The translations under genes were made by a program, and so were the position numbers. Below, piece by piece: positions 12,793 to 25,036 of a DNA stretch of 59,767 nt (positions are counted from its first letter, which is position 1; each line of letters starts with the position of its first letter). Source of the stretch: Prototheca cutis (Eukaryota; Chlorophyta; Trebouxiophyceae; Chlorellales; Chlorellaceae); the NCBI GenBank assembly GCA_002897115.2, contig BCIH01000011.1, forward strand, positions 778,764 through 838,530, read 5' to 3'. Below the pieces are notes generated by a model that ran no database searches, was not told where the DNA came from, and saw only the letters and a list, made by a program, of their open reading frames with translations.

Positions 12793-15760
12793 ATGTACCC
12801 AGTGCGTGGACTGGGATCTTGCGGCGCTGTGCAAGAGCAAAATCTCCGAGATGGGACCCGGGTCGTGGTTCCAGTGCCCTGACCAGCTGGCTGCAGGGCT
12901 CCACATCTGCAAGGGCATGGCCGCGCACTGGGAGGCGGCCCTGACGGCGCACCAAGGTGAGCCAGACGCCGAAAGTGGTCGTTCTCGGACTGCTTCGCCG
13001 GCACTCGCTGACCTGGCGGCCCGCAGCGCGACGCTGCAGGCTGTGGCTGAAGGTGCGGCACGACTGTCTGCGCTGGACGACTTTTCGGACGTCGAGGGCG
13101 TGGCTGCAGCCTGTACCGGACCGCGGGCGTGCATGGAGTGGCTGCGCCAGCGGGGCGTCGATCCATTTGACGATCGCAGNGCAGAGGATGCACGGCGTTT
13201 TCTTCAACGCATCGCGACCCTGGATTCCCAGCTGGAGGTTAGAAGTCGTTTTCTTTTGGCACTGGTGGTGTCTTCGGCGCTGGTCCTTGTGTTGTGGTTT
13301 GCGAGGGTCTTCGATATTCCAGCTCCCCAAGCACGCAAACTCTGCCCGTAACTCCACCAAACGCGGCCGCCGAACAACAACAACAACAACGATGTTACAC
13401 GAGCAGGGCATGCTCGATGCGGCGCTGGGAGGGAGCAGCTGCACGGAAGAGGCACTGGAACTCCTGCGGCGACTGGAAGCCTCGCCGTTGGGACCCAGCC
13501 TTGCCCTGGCAGCCAAACGCGCCGCAGCATTCCAACGCTACGCCGGTGGGTGGGTTGGTTGACATGGGGCGTACATTGTTCTTCTTGAATGAATACACGA
13601 CCAGACCACGTGGAAATGCTCGCGTTTGATAATGATCTTGCTTCAAACTCAAGAAGGAAGGAAAACGTCGTCCCCCCTCCCCGCCCAGGCGACCTGGAGG
13701 CGGTGGAAAGAGTGTATGAGCGTGGAAAGGACGGCTCAGCTCGTGGACAGCATGCCGTACCCATGGCCGGTGACATTGCCTGGCTGCACAACCTGCTCGA
13801 CCGCATCGAGGCACCAATGCGCACGTGAGAGAATGCTTGCGGGGGATGGGAATCGTCGCGCGCGACATCTGCAGGAAGCGTTACACTGGCATGCCCGACG
13901 TTCTCCACACAGACCAAACGTTGCTTCCCACCTCTTCCTTAAACAAAACTCTTGTCAGGTTTGCACGGGACGAGGAACTGGTTTCTTCGCGGGAGTCGCG
14001 GGGGATTGTGCGACGGTACAACCGACTGGCAGAGACGCTTCTGCAGGCTGAGAGCGTCTGGTACTCGCGGTGGCAGGCTGCGATTTCCAGTGCCGATGCA
14101 GCGCTGCGCCGGCCGGTCCTGGCGCGGCATGCGGGTGGGACGTTCCTGGTGAATGTAGATAAAAGTGTCCTGGATGCGCTGCGGTGTGGCTCCGCCATGC
14201 GCCGCCTGGGCCTGCAGGCCCCGAGGGCGGGTGCCGCTGCGTTGCTCCACCAGCGCAAGCTGGAACGGACGCATCGCTGCATCACCCGCATCCTCGCGGT
14301 GAGTAAGGGGAGGTGGTGGGCCGTTGTTTTGGGGGGGTATCGGTGGGGAGGGGACCATGGGGATGCGTGGCAGCAAAGGGCTCGGTTCCAGCATATTCTC
14401 CATCCATCCACAAGGAAGCAATCACAAACGCTCCAGGTCTGGGAGCAAGCGAGGGTCGGGGTCCCTCGGGAGCTGGCGCCACTGCTGGCGCCCTGCTTGG
14501 CTCTGGGCGAGGGCGTACTGACGCAGGGTCTGGAGGTGGCCTGGTCTTCTGCACTTTTGGACGGCTACCTCCACCAGGCCGAACAGGTTTGATGTGGGTG
14601 GGGATTGCTGGATGATGACATGACAGGTGAAGAGGGTGAAGCCTGCCGTATCTGTCCCAGTCGCAGGGATATGACCACACTGTTCTCCCACAGGCTGCAC
14701 GCATAACCACCCACTCAAACAAATTCACAAACAAACAGGTCACACAATGGACGGCGGCACTGGTCCAGCGGACACGTGGCATCTTTGATGAGCAGGTGCT
14801 GGGAAGCCAGGCCACGCTGCGCACGCTGCGGTTCCTGGCCACACCTGGGACAGCGGCTGAGCCTGCCGCGGAGCTCGAGGCTGCGGTGGACAGTCAGCGT
14901 GCGCACGCGGTGCGGCAGGCTGCCGTGGCGGCCGTGGTGCGTGCCCGCATGCACCGTGCCGTCGAGCTCCTGGGTGACGCGGTGCGGGGGTGGCGCGCTG
15001 CCCATGCCGGCAGCCAGGAAGAGGAAGATGCGGCACATGTCCCAGGGCTGGACGAACTGTCTGCCACAGTGCAGTCCGGCTTAGAAGAGGTGAGGCACCC
15101 ATTGTTTTTTTAAAGCCTGGGGAATTGGATCTGGTCCGAGAGTCGATTCAGAGCACGTTGATGCACTGTAATACCTTGCCCGGCAATGGAATGCAAGCAA
15201 CCCCTAAACACACGCATGTATGCAAAGACCACAGCGGCATTTACAACTACTGATACTACAGGCCTTGCATGGTGCACTGCATGCCTCGCTGAAGGAGTTT
15301 GCGGAGCGACTGCGGGCGCGGGGTGCGGCAGCCGCGCCTCTTCTGACGCTCGAGCTGCATCTCATGCAGTCTGGCGTGGGGCCCAGCCCCAGCATCGAGC
15401 ACGTCCGGGAGCTCGTCATAAAACTGTGCTCCGAGGTACTTGAAAGGGTGAGGGAGGGTGTGTGACTGTTGGTGTCTGATGACACTGCCCACCACGACCA
15501 CCACCGGGATGTCGTCGGCCAATCATGTGACCTGGGTACTTGGATTCGCCGCACCATCACCACAGGTTCAGGACATGGTGTTGGAACTGTGTGTGCCAGA
15601 CAAGCCCCCGGGCAGAAAGGTCCGCCAGAACGTCGACGTGCGGCCGGGGCTGGCCGCCGCATTCCGCAGCATCCAGGCTGCACTGGACGACCTTGTGGTC
15701 CAACTCGATGCCCGTCGCCTGACAGACATGCTGGGTGAGGACGGCATGCCCTGGTTATGT
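11061..15760 (+). other. Dynein heavy chain: N-terminal tail (DHC_N1) segment
   Basis: These exons encode helical sequence typical of the tail, which binds other heavy and intermediate chains. Landmarks are [20 protein letters not shown], then a short exon at about 13688-13826 reading [12 protein letters not shown] and [19 protein letters not shown]. That exon matches the conserved tail motif in which a Leu-Glu-x-Val segment precedes PPVAG-x-I-x-W and a Leu-x-x-Arg-Ile stretch. The tail is more divergent than the motor, as expected for the family. Confidence 0.8.
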
Positions 15761-18500
15761 TTGTGACAGAGCTTATTCAGGGACTGGCTCAGGACTCGGC
15801 TGTGTTTGGTTCCTCGTCTCGACGCCGGCCAAGCCCAGCCAACACGCCCTCAAACTCCATGCACCCATCCCCGTCCAAAACGCAAACAGGAGACTTGGGT
15901 TTGGTGTCCTTTTTGTGGGAGCGGGATGTGGAGGAGGAACTACAAGCTTTCCTGGACACCAGTCCAGACCTGGAAGGCTTTGCATTGCGGCTGGCTGAGT
16001 TTGATGCCTGCGAACAGGTGAGCGACAGTGCTGCTTGGTGTTGTCTTGTTGGTCGATAACACAGGGTGCGTTTCCATCCAACTTCTCTTTGCTCTGAATT
16101 CGCAGGAGCTGAGGGCAAGGGATCCACACATGCAATGGTCCATGCTCGCTTTTGATGCCCGACCATTGCTGGCGGGCCTGCTGAGTGAGCTGGCCCACTG
16201 GCGCTCAAACTTTACGGCCGNGCTGCACCGTCGCGGCTGCCTGGCACTCACGGTGTGGGGGTGCGAGGTTTGTTTTTGTAGATCGATGACGATGAGAGCT
16301 GAATTTGCCGTTTACAATGAGAACCAGGAATGACAGCCACCACTACTGAAACATTCATCTTTGCAACAAACACAGGACATGACACGGCAACTTGCGGAGC
16401 TGAGGCATCAACTGGAACGGCCACTTGAAGATCTGGACGACTATTGCCAGCTCAGCACAGGACTGGCCGCTGCCCGAGACCTCGAAATGGTACTGGAAGA
16501 GGCCCTAGGACCCATCGAAGGCACCTACGCCCTGTTGTCAAGGTGGGCTGTTTGTTTGCTCTGGGTTAGGGTTCTGCTGGATTTGGACCTGGGCTGGCAT
16601 GTGTACGATACCATGACGTGCAGCATCTGGAACAGCGCGCAGCTGCACTGCGTCGCCCTAGACCCTCATGCCTGCACTGCCAGTCCTCGGGTGCGAGCAA
16701 CTCCTGGGAAGTCACCACGCAGGCTGGATGTGGTGCTGCCCAAGAACGAAGTGGACTTGATGGCGGACCTCAGATACTCTTGGAAGAAGGTCCTGGATGC
16801 CACCGCAGCAGTCAACGAGAAGCTGCTGCATGAGAGAGTAAGAGCTGCTCTGGATTGGCTTCCTGCTGGGAGAAGGACTTGTTGGGAATGGAAAGCTTCA
16901 GCAGCAGCAGGCCGTTTGGGCTTGAACTGCTAGCTGTCCTCCCTCTGCAAAGTGCCAAGGGAAACAGACCCACATAGCGTGGTCGGTGTGAACAACAGAA
17001 ATTGACATCAAACACTCTCTCCACTGTGCACTGCAGGTCCCTTTGCAACAGCAACTCATTCGGGATGTTGCCGCACTTCAGGCTGACTCTGCCTCGCTTG
17101 TGGCCGACTGGCAGCAGAAGAGTGCGTGCATGGTTTCTTTTTGTCTGTACGATGGGGGTGTCGGTGGACCATGTTTGATCATCGGCACCCTTGCCCCAAC
17201 CTATCTTGACAGACCTAACGACTGGCTTGGAGCTGCTACCACACGACGCCATGCTGCAAATCAAGACGTTCCAGCAAAGACACGAGGCATGTCGTGGATA
17301 GAAGGGAGACAGTCTCTTTGTTTTCTGTTGTATGCTCAGATGGGCATGTGTTGATGCCATTTTGCTCCATGGGCTTGAGGGATTACCTGCTATTATGATT
17401 CAGCTGTTCACCGGCACGACCCAAGCCACCATTTGAATCCTGTTTCCTCCGCCCACATCAACACTCCCTTCCAAAGCCGTGCAGGCCTACAGCGAGCAGT
17501 GGGTCTACGCCACTAGGGGCCAGGCACTGTTCCACTTGCCCCTCACACGGTGCCCGGAGTTTGAGGCACTGAAAGCACACCTTGCAGAGCTTGCACAGTT
17601 TTACAGGTCTACACGGGTTTTGGATGAAGACTCGCTGTTTATTGATGCCCTGTCGGCCTGCTTCATGAATAAGGAGGAGATGCTGACTGATTGCCTAAGG
17701 GAACCCCGGCAATCCTTGTGCCTTGCATTCCAGAGCCTCAAAGTATGTATGAACATCCACGAACTCATCAATAACCAAGGGCGCGCCTTACACCCCTCTG
17801 TGTGCAGTCTGTATGCGGAGCTTGCAGAGGCGGTGCAGGGCTACAAGCCTGTGCCATGGAAGGAAGTGGTCGGAGCACTGCCTAAGGTGCTCGATCACAT
17901 CGCGACGATGCAGAAGAGGGACCAAGAACTGCCCAAGGTGCTGGCCGTGCAGTTGCATTGCTTGATTGTGAGAGGGTGTTTTGGGTCTTGACAGTAGAAA
18001 TGGGTCATGTGACCCAAGAGCCTAGGTGGGCACTTGCCGTGCAACAGGCACGTCTGGTGCAGTGGACCACCAGCTGCACGGGATCTTGACACATAGGATG
18101 CCCTCACCAAGCTCCTTCCACTCTCCCGGACCTTGCCCCATTCACATGCCAGGCGGTTGAAGGACTCGGCCCCGTCACGGCCTGCCGGAAGCTGCTGAAT
18201 GAGCTGGCGCAGACGCTGCCAATCGTGCAGTCCCTGACTGCAAGTTGCATCCGCCCCAGGTGTGCATGCATGAGGGAATCATTAGGTGGGACTTTTTTTT
18301 TCCAGAGTGGTGATGTTCTGGGATATCCACAGCCCTCGTCATCTCGTCATGACCACAACAAGGACCGCAACCCAACCACCCAATTTGAAAACTCTGCAGG
18401 CACTGGGAGCGGTTGCACGATGTGCTGGGCAAGGCACTACCCTCCCCCACCGGTTTTTTGACCTTGGGAGACCTTTTGGACGCAGACCTGCTCAGCCGCT

Positions 18501-18536
<36 letters not shown>

Positions 18537-21500
18537 TGTGCGTGCGTGCGCGCATGCGCGCGTGCGTCTGCGTGCGTGTTGGAGGGGGAGTTTGCCTCGG
18601 GGTAGGTCCACAGGTCCCCGTGTTGTCGGCCCCCGAACTGTCCTGCATGCAGTGGATGCTGCCCACCTGTGGGCTGATGTGCGTTTCATGTCGCACGACA
18701 ATGCTGCAGCACCTTTCGATCCCAGATCAACGACCCCATCGGCACACACTGTAGGGAGGCGCTGCAAGAGCTCTTCCAGGATGCCAGCCGGGAGGAGCAG
18801 CTGGAGGCCAGACTCCAGGCTCTGGCCGAGCAGTGGGTCGGTGAGAAATTCACGCTCGGGCCCCACAAGAATCGTGCCGCCTGTGTTTTCAAGGTGATTG
18901 AACTGTTGGGTGCTGCTGGAGTGGGCGGTGGAACGGGGGGATTTCGTTTTTAGGGCAGCCAGACATGGGGCCCAGGTGCCAGCCAGAGTATTTCGTCATC
19001 GGAGACATTGATTGATTGATGCTGGTGCAAAACAGGATGACATGCACAAGCCAACACAACGATACGAGCCAGTCCTCACCTGCACGGCGCCTCCCTTCTC
19101 GTTCCACACAGGGACAGGAAACGACGGAACTCATGGAGCGGCTTGAGGATTCTCTGCTGGCGCTGCAAACCATGCTCAGCAACCGGCACTCGATGACACT
19201 CAGGACAGGTGTGTTTTGTCGTTGTTGAAGCAGTTCAGCCTGGGGCCAAGTGCAGAATCGTTCGCACCCCGTTCCACAAAATCCCACTGTCCATCATCAC
19301 CGCTTCAATATCACCGCAGATATCTCGCTGTGGCTCTCACGCCTGTCTACGATCAGCACCGTGCTGGAGCAGTGGATGGCAGCCCAAAACCTGTGGATGT
19401 ACATGGAGGCTGTGTTCAGGCACGTCTTGTTGGTGGTGGGGGTACACGAAGAAGAGCTTGATGTGCCACACTTGGTAGGTACGGTCAAGCTGGACAGCAC
19501 ATGGCCGTCACAACCCACTGTGAGGCTTTGGGCTCTGCTGGCTCGATCAACGAGGCCACTCGCCCCCAATGAAGAACACTAGGGCGACCATAGCATCCCA
19601 GTACCCATGCATCACCACCTCCATTCCCTCGTAATCTCAGCACCGGCGACATCATGCGGCAGTTGCCCCAGGAGGCCAGGCGCTTTGCTGCGATCGACAA
19701 AAACTACGAAAAGGTGTGCCTTTGATTTGGAATGTCCAGAGTTATGGGGCTCATTATCCATGTGCGCAGGGCCGCTGTGTTGACTGTTGTCTTGCGCGAA
19801 CAGTCAGTCATCATGAACCCAGCAACCACAGCTCCCACCTAACCATCCATAGCTCGTTCGGCACATTGAGGAGAGCCGGACGTGCGTTGGCGCCTGCTGT
19901 TCTTCGGATGTCCTCCAAAACTCACTGCCTGGCATCCTGCAGCAGCTGGAGATTGTACAGAAGAGCCTGTCCANGTTCCTTGGTGAGGTGCCTGTGATTG
20001 ACGGATGATGCCTCTTTTTTGGCTGGGGTGGGTTGAGGCGTTCATCCAAGGGCATCGACATTGCCTAGACAAACTCCTCCCGTGTGATACACCGCACAGT
20101 CTTGTTTCTCTGATTCGTTTCACCAGAATGATACGCCCACATGCTCCGTCGACCCGCCATTTCCCACTTGCAGANAGCCGGCGTTCGGATTTTTCCAGGT
20201 TTTATTTCATTGCAGATTCCACCCTACTGGAGATTCTGTCGCTGGGGTCCAACCCTGCTGCGGTGAGGGTGGAGCCTTGGGGCATGGGAGTTCCATGCCG
20301 CCGTCTTTCTCTGTTTGTCGCCGCCGATACAATTCCTTCGCCGCCAACCTCTTCCCCCAACCCTTTCATTCACAGGTCGTCCCGCACCTGCAGTCTGGGT
20401 TGTTTGATGCACTCAGCGGAATAAACTTTGACAAGGTTTGCTGGAATTTGATCTTGTTGGTCTTGATGGGGGTCCAGCTTTTTGTGGGAGAGGGCATCCC
20501 ACGGTGTTCATGACGGGTGCAATGACCCGCGCCACACCCGCCTGGCGCCCCGTCAATGGGGGACGCTTCACGCCAGCCCAGTCCGCCTCCCATATGCTCC
20601 CCTCCCTTCCAATATTTGCCAAACAGAGCGACGACAAATGCATGGTTCAGATGGTCAGCGGCGAGGGGGAGGTCATCCCCTTCCNTAAGCCTGTCCAAGC
20701 CCGGGGCGGCGTGGAGCACTGGATGCACCAGCTCGTAGCAGGGATGCAGGACACCATGCGGGTGGTGGCCAGACAAGCCATGCGGGACGTGTTTGAACAG
20801 GATCTGGAGACCTTCCTCTTCAGCCGACCGGCACAGATGGCACTGCTGGGTCTGCAGTTCCAGTGGACGCTGGACACCCATGTGTGTTGGGGTTGGGGAG
20901 TATGCATGGTTGTCTCTGTCTATGGCTTGATTGTGTTTCTGTGCACTGCCCGGACGGGTTTTTCTTCCTCTGGAAAAGTCTATAGCGCAAGCACCACCGT
21001 CAAACTCAAGTACACGAGTCCTGTGGCCCACCTTCTCGACCAGTTTTTTGTCTATCTTTCAGCCTGCCCCAGTCAACCAACCAATCAGCAACCCACCGGA
21101 CAACATCCCAGTCTTCTTAGCTCAATGCCGTCTCTAACTCCTAATCCCGAATGCTTGTCCCCAAACAACCTCCCATCTGCAGCTGGCTCTGGCGGCGGCG
21201 GGCAAGGACAAGTCGGCGTTGCTGCGGGCACAGCGCAAGAGCGAAGCGGTGCTGGCCGGGCTGGTGGAGCTCACGCTTCACCACAACCTCACCCCGACCC
21301 AGCGCACCTCGCTGGAAACCTGCATTACCGTCTACATGCACCAAAAGGAGGTAACAAGACGGGAGTTTCTAGCTGGTTGCATGGATGCCTTTGTTGGTTT
21401 TAAATATCTGTTAGGGGGTGGTCATGGTGATGTGCGCAGGGATTGCCTATGTGACAAGCGGCCCTTGGCATGGGCCCATGCTGTGATGAGGATGGTGCAA

Positions 21501-21834
21501 TAGTGAAACCCACAACTTTGTCAATGGCCTGTGCCTTACGGCTCAACCCCCCAACAACCCCATGGTCTCCACGCCAGGCTCTGGACGGGCTGGTGCGGGG
21601 CAAAGTCAAGGATCCCGATGATTTTGAGTGGCAGCGCCAGGTGCGGTTCTACTGGCACGACAGCAAGCAGACTGTCCAGGTCAGCATCTGCGACGTCGAT
21701 TTCGAATACAGCTACGAATACCTGGGTGAGCATGGGGGGGGTGGGTGATGCCTGGGGAATTGACAAGGCAATGGGAGTTTCTGGGATGCCACTGCATTGG
21801 AACGCTACCGCATCAAAGTTCCGCTGCATTCGAA

Positions 21835-21902
<68 letters not shown>

Positions 21903-24900
21903 CTACACAGCTCCAACAACCCCTCCGTGAATCCTTACAGGCGTGAAGGAGCGACTGGTCATCACGCCACTGACGGATGTCTGCTACATCGCACTATCCC
22001 AGGCCCTGGGAATGTGCATGGGTACGCATGTGCAGGTGCTTTCGTTGGGTTCTGTCTCTTCGGCAACAAGTGGATGTGCATTCAGGCAAATGCAACCCAT
22101 CATATCTCTTTGCTCACAGGCGGGGCTCCCACGGGCCCGGCGGGCACCGGCAAGACCGAGACCACAAAGGACCTCGGCAACACACTGGGAAAGTGCGTGG
22201 CAGCGGCAGTCATTGCTTGTTGTGGCTGCGTGCGTGCAGGTCTGGGGATCGTCCAGATCCTACGCCAGATCCCATCGGGAATCTTGGCTGCATCGCATGC
22301 TTGGATTGCTGCGATGGCTCCTGTGGCAAAATCGCACCACGGCTATTGGAAGAAGGGTTGGTTGTCCCTGTACGACCACCTCTCTCCTCACATTCCCCAA
22401 AATCATTCACAGGTACGTCCTCGTGTTCAACTGCTCAGACCAGATGGACATCAAAGGCATGGGCAAAATCTTCAAGGGCCTGGCCCAGGTGCGCTGCAGT
22501 GTGTGCTTGGGGTTTGGGGGACTGAGACATGTTCTGGTTGACCAATTCCCTCGCCGCTGCACGGCCTTGCACGACACCACCCCCCTCTACAAATGGCCTT
22601 GTTTCCAAACAACCATCTCCATTAACCTTCACGCCCACTGCTTCCCATTCACAGTCGGGTCTGTGGGGCTGTTTCGACGAGTTCAACCGGATCAATGTTG
22701 AAGTCCTGTCCGTCTGCGCACAGCAGGCCCGTTGCTTGCGGTTGCTTGTGTCTGGTCGGGTGAATGAATGATCCATGTCTTGCAGTGTAGGGTCCATCCA
22801 TTCATGCATGTGTTGCACGCACTGCAGGACATGAATGCCAAGGAAATGGCAATCCTGATCCACAATGATGTGATACGCCTCCAACCCCCTCCCCCTGTTG
22901 CTCCCCATATCGACAGATCCACTGCATCCTGTCGGCCCTGAGGGAACAGCGGGACTCGTTTGTGTTCACTGATGGCACGACGGTGCCGCTCAACCCGGGG
23001 GTCGGCCTGTTCATCACCATGAACCCTGGCTACGCGGGCCGGCAGGAGCTGCCCGAAAACCTCAAGGTGCGTAGATGACTGGTCGGACTGCACGCGTTCA
23101 CTGAGGGTTAGCCTTCTGGGGTTAGGCAATGGTTCAGAATGGCGGCCGGACGTCAGGGCGGGGTTGGTGCTCATCCATCGGGGGGTTGGGGGGGGGAGCC
23201 TGTCTTTCCTGGAGATCTGGCTGACTGGGCGATTAACAATCCAGTCGTGCGCTCCGCTGCCCATGCATTCCCTCCATTCTCGTGCAGCCTCAATTCAGGG
23301 GTGTGACCATGATGGTGCCCAACAGGGAGATCATCATGAAGGTTTGTATCTGCTTGTGCGCTGCCTGGGTATATGCTTGGGTGCATGCAGTTGCACATAT
23401 CCGGCATACATGGCCAAACAGCGGTGCCCGAGAACATAATATTTTCTCAGTTTTTGTCCTCTCTCTGTACTTCCCATTAACATGCTTTGTTTCGCCTCCC
23501 CCCTGCATCTCCCAACCCCTCACCCGAGCTCTCATCTGTGCAGGTCAAGCTGGCTGCCTGCGGCTACCAGGAAGCCGAGGTGCTGTCCCGGCAGTTTGAC
23601 ACATTGTACAGCGTCTGCGAGCAACAGCTGTCCCGCCAGCCGCACTACGACTTTGGCCTGCGCAACATCCTGGCTGTCCTGCGTAGCTGTGGCGCGCTCA
23701 AACGCACCAGCCCCAACCAGTGCGTCACTGTTTCGGGTCCATCGTCGTGGGGGTGTCGTGGCTGGGTGGTGTTTATTTGTGGGCTTCTTGTTCACATCAA
23801 TGCATTATCCTGGCATGCATCGCCTGGCGACAACCACTGCTGCAGGCCGGAGACACAGCTGCTGATGCAGGCGCTGCGGGACATGAATGTGAGCAAACTG
23901 GTGGGCGAAGATCTGTCCCTGTTCCTGAGCCTGCTGGCCGATATCTTCCCGGGGCACAAGCTCGAGCACACCCCGGCCAACGCTGTGCTCACCGCACTCA
24001 AAGCGGTGCGTGCATGCATGCGCGCGTGTGGGTGTGGGAAGGGGGTTGTTGTCTGTGTTCTGGGGGAGTTGCTGGTATATCTCTGGGCACTGTTGTCACC
24101 ATTATCAGCAGCAGCAGAGCAGCAGGAGGGCTGTGCTGGCGTGGTGACCCAAAACCTCCGGTCTGTCGTTTCACACTGTCCCCCAAGCTTGGCAGGTGGC
24201 CAAGGATTCGGGGCTGCAGCCTCATCAGGAGTGGCTGAGCAAGTGCATGCAGCTTCACGAGATGAGCCAGGCAAGTGGTGTCGCGTTTGATGGAACTGTG
24301 TCTTGATGCGCCTGTGCCTGTGGAGCCCTTCGGCGCATGCACCGCCCATACATCACAGTCCAAAAAACCTCCTGGCCACCAAAACCAAACAAANCAGGTC
24401 CGGCATGGCATCATGGTGGTGGGCCCGACAGGCACAGGAAAGTCCAGCATGATTGACAGCCTGGCGGCTGCCTACACCCGGCTGGGATCCAAGACAGTGG
24501 TCTGGCGCATGAACCCAAAGGCCATGCAGACGGAGCAGATGTTTGGTCAAATCGATCCCACAACCGGTATGATTTTGCTGGAATTTGGGGTGTTTGGAGG
24601 AAGGGGATCTTGCTGCATGATACGTACGAAACCAGGTGATTAGGACTCAGTCCTATAAAGAAATGCTTGTGGCAGAGAGAGGGTTCCATGACAACCCCCC
24701 CCCCCNNNNNNNNNNNNNNNNNNNNNNNNNNNNNNNNNNNNNNNNNNNNNNNNNNNNNNNNNNNNNNNNNNNNNNNNNNNNNNNNNNNNNNNNNNNNNNN
24801 NNNNNNNNNNNNNNNNNNNNNNNNNNNNNNNNNNNNNNNNAAAAAAAAACCCCACACACGCACATGCACACATACAGGAGAATGGGCAGATGGTGTGTTT

Positions 24901-24998
24901 GCTGTGCTGTGGAGGCGGGCCGCTCGGGTCAAACACCAAAACACTTGGATTGTGCTGGATGGCCCCGTGGATGCCATCTGGATCGAAAATTTGAATTC

Positions 24999-25036
<38 letters not shown>

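Larger units (their letters stand above)
15890..21940 (+). other. Dynein heavy chain: end of tail and linker (DHC_N2)
   Basis: The linker is the mechanical lever over the AAA ring. Landmarks in order: [12 protein letters not shown] (about 17530), [20 protein letters not shown] across an intron at 18250-18400 (the family's MRxRHW site), [18 protein letters not shown] (about 19640), [20 protein letters not shown] (about 20200) and a [16 protein letters not shown] exon (about 20380-20435). The stretch 17740-18000 reads only weakly like the family and may hide an extra intron. Confidence 0.75.

Noticed and set aside
12563..13516. 317-codon minus-strand ORF with a Val-Cys repeat
   Set aside because: It is produced by the (CA)n microsatellite and antisense of dynein tail exons.
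22050..24000. Cytoplasmic dynein (DYNC1H1/DHC1b) as the identity of the large gene
   Set aside because: The AAA1 loop is followed by TETTKDL, the axonemal form, and the AAA2 and C-terminal motifs fit outer-arm gamma chains.
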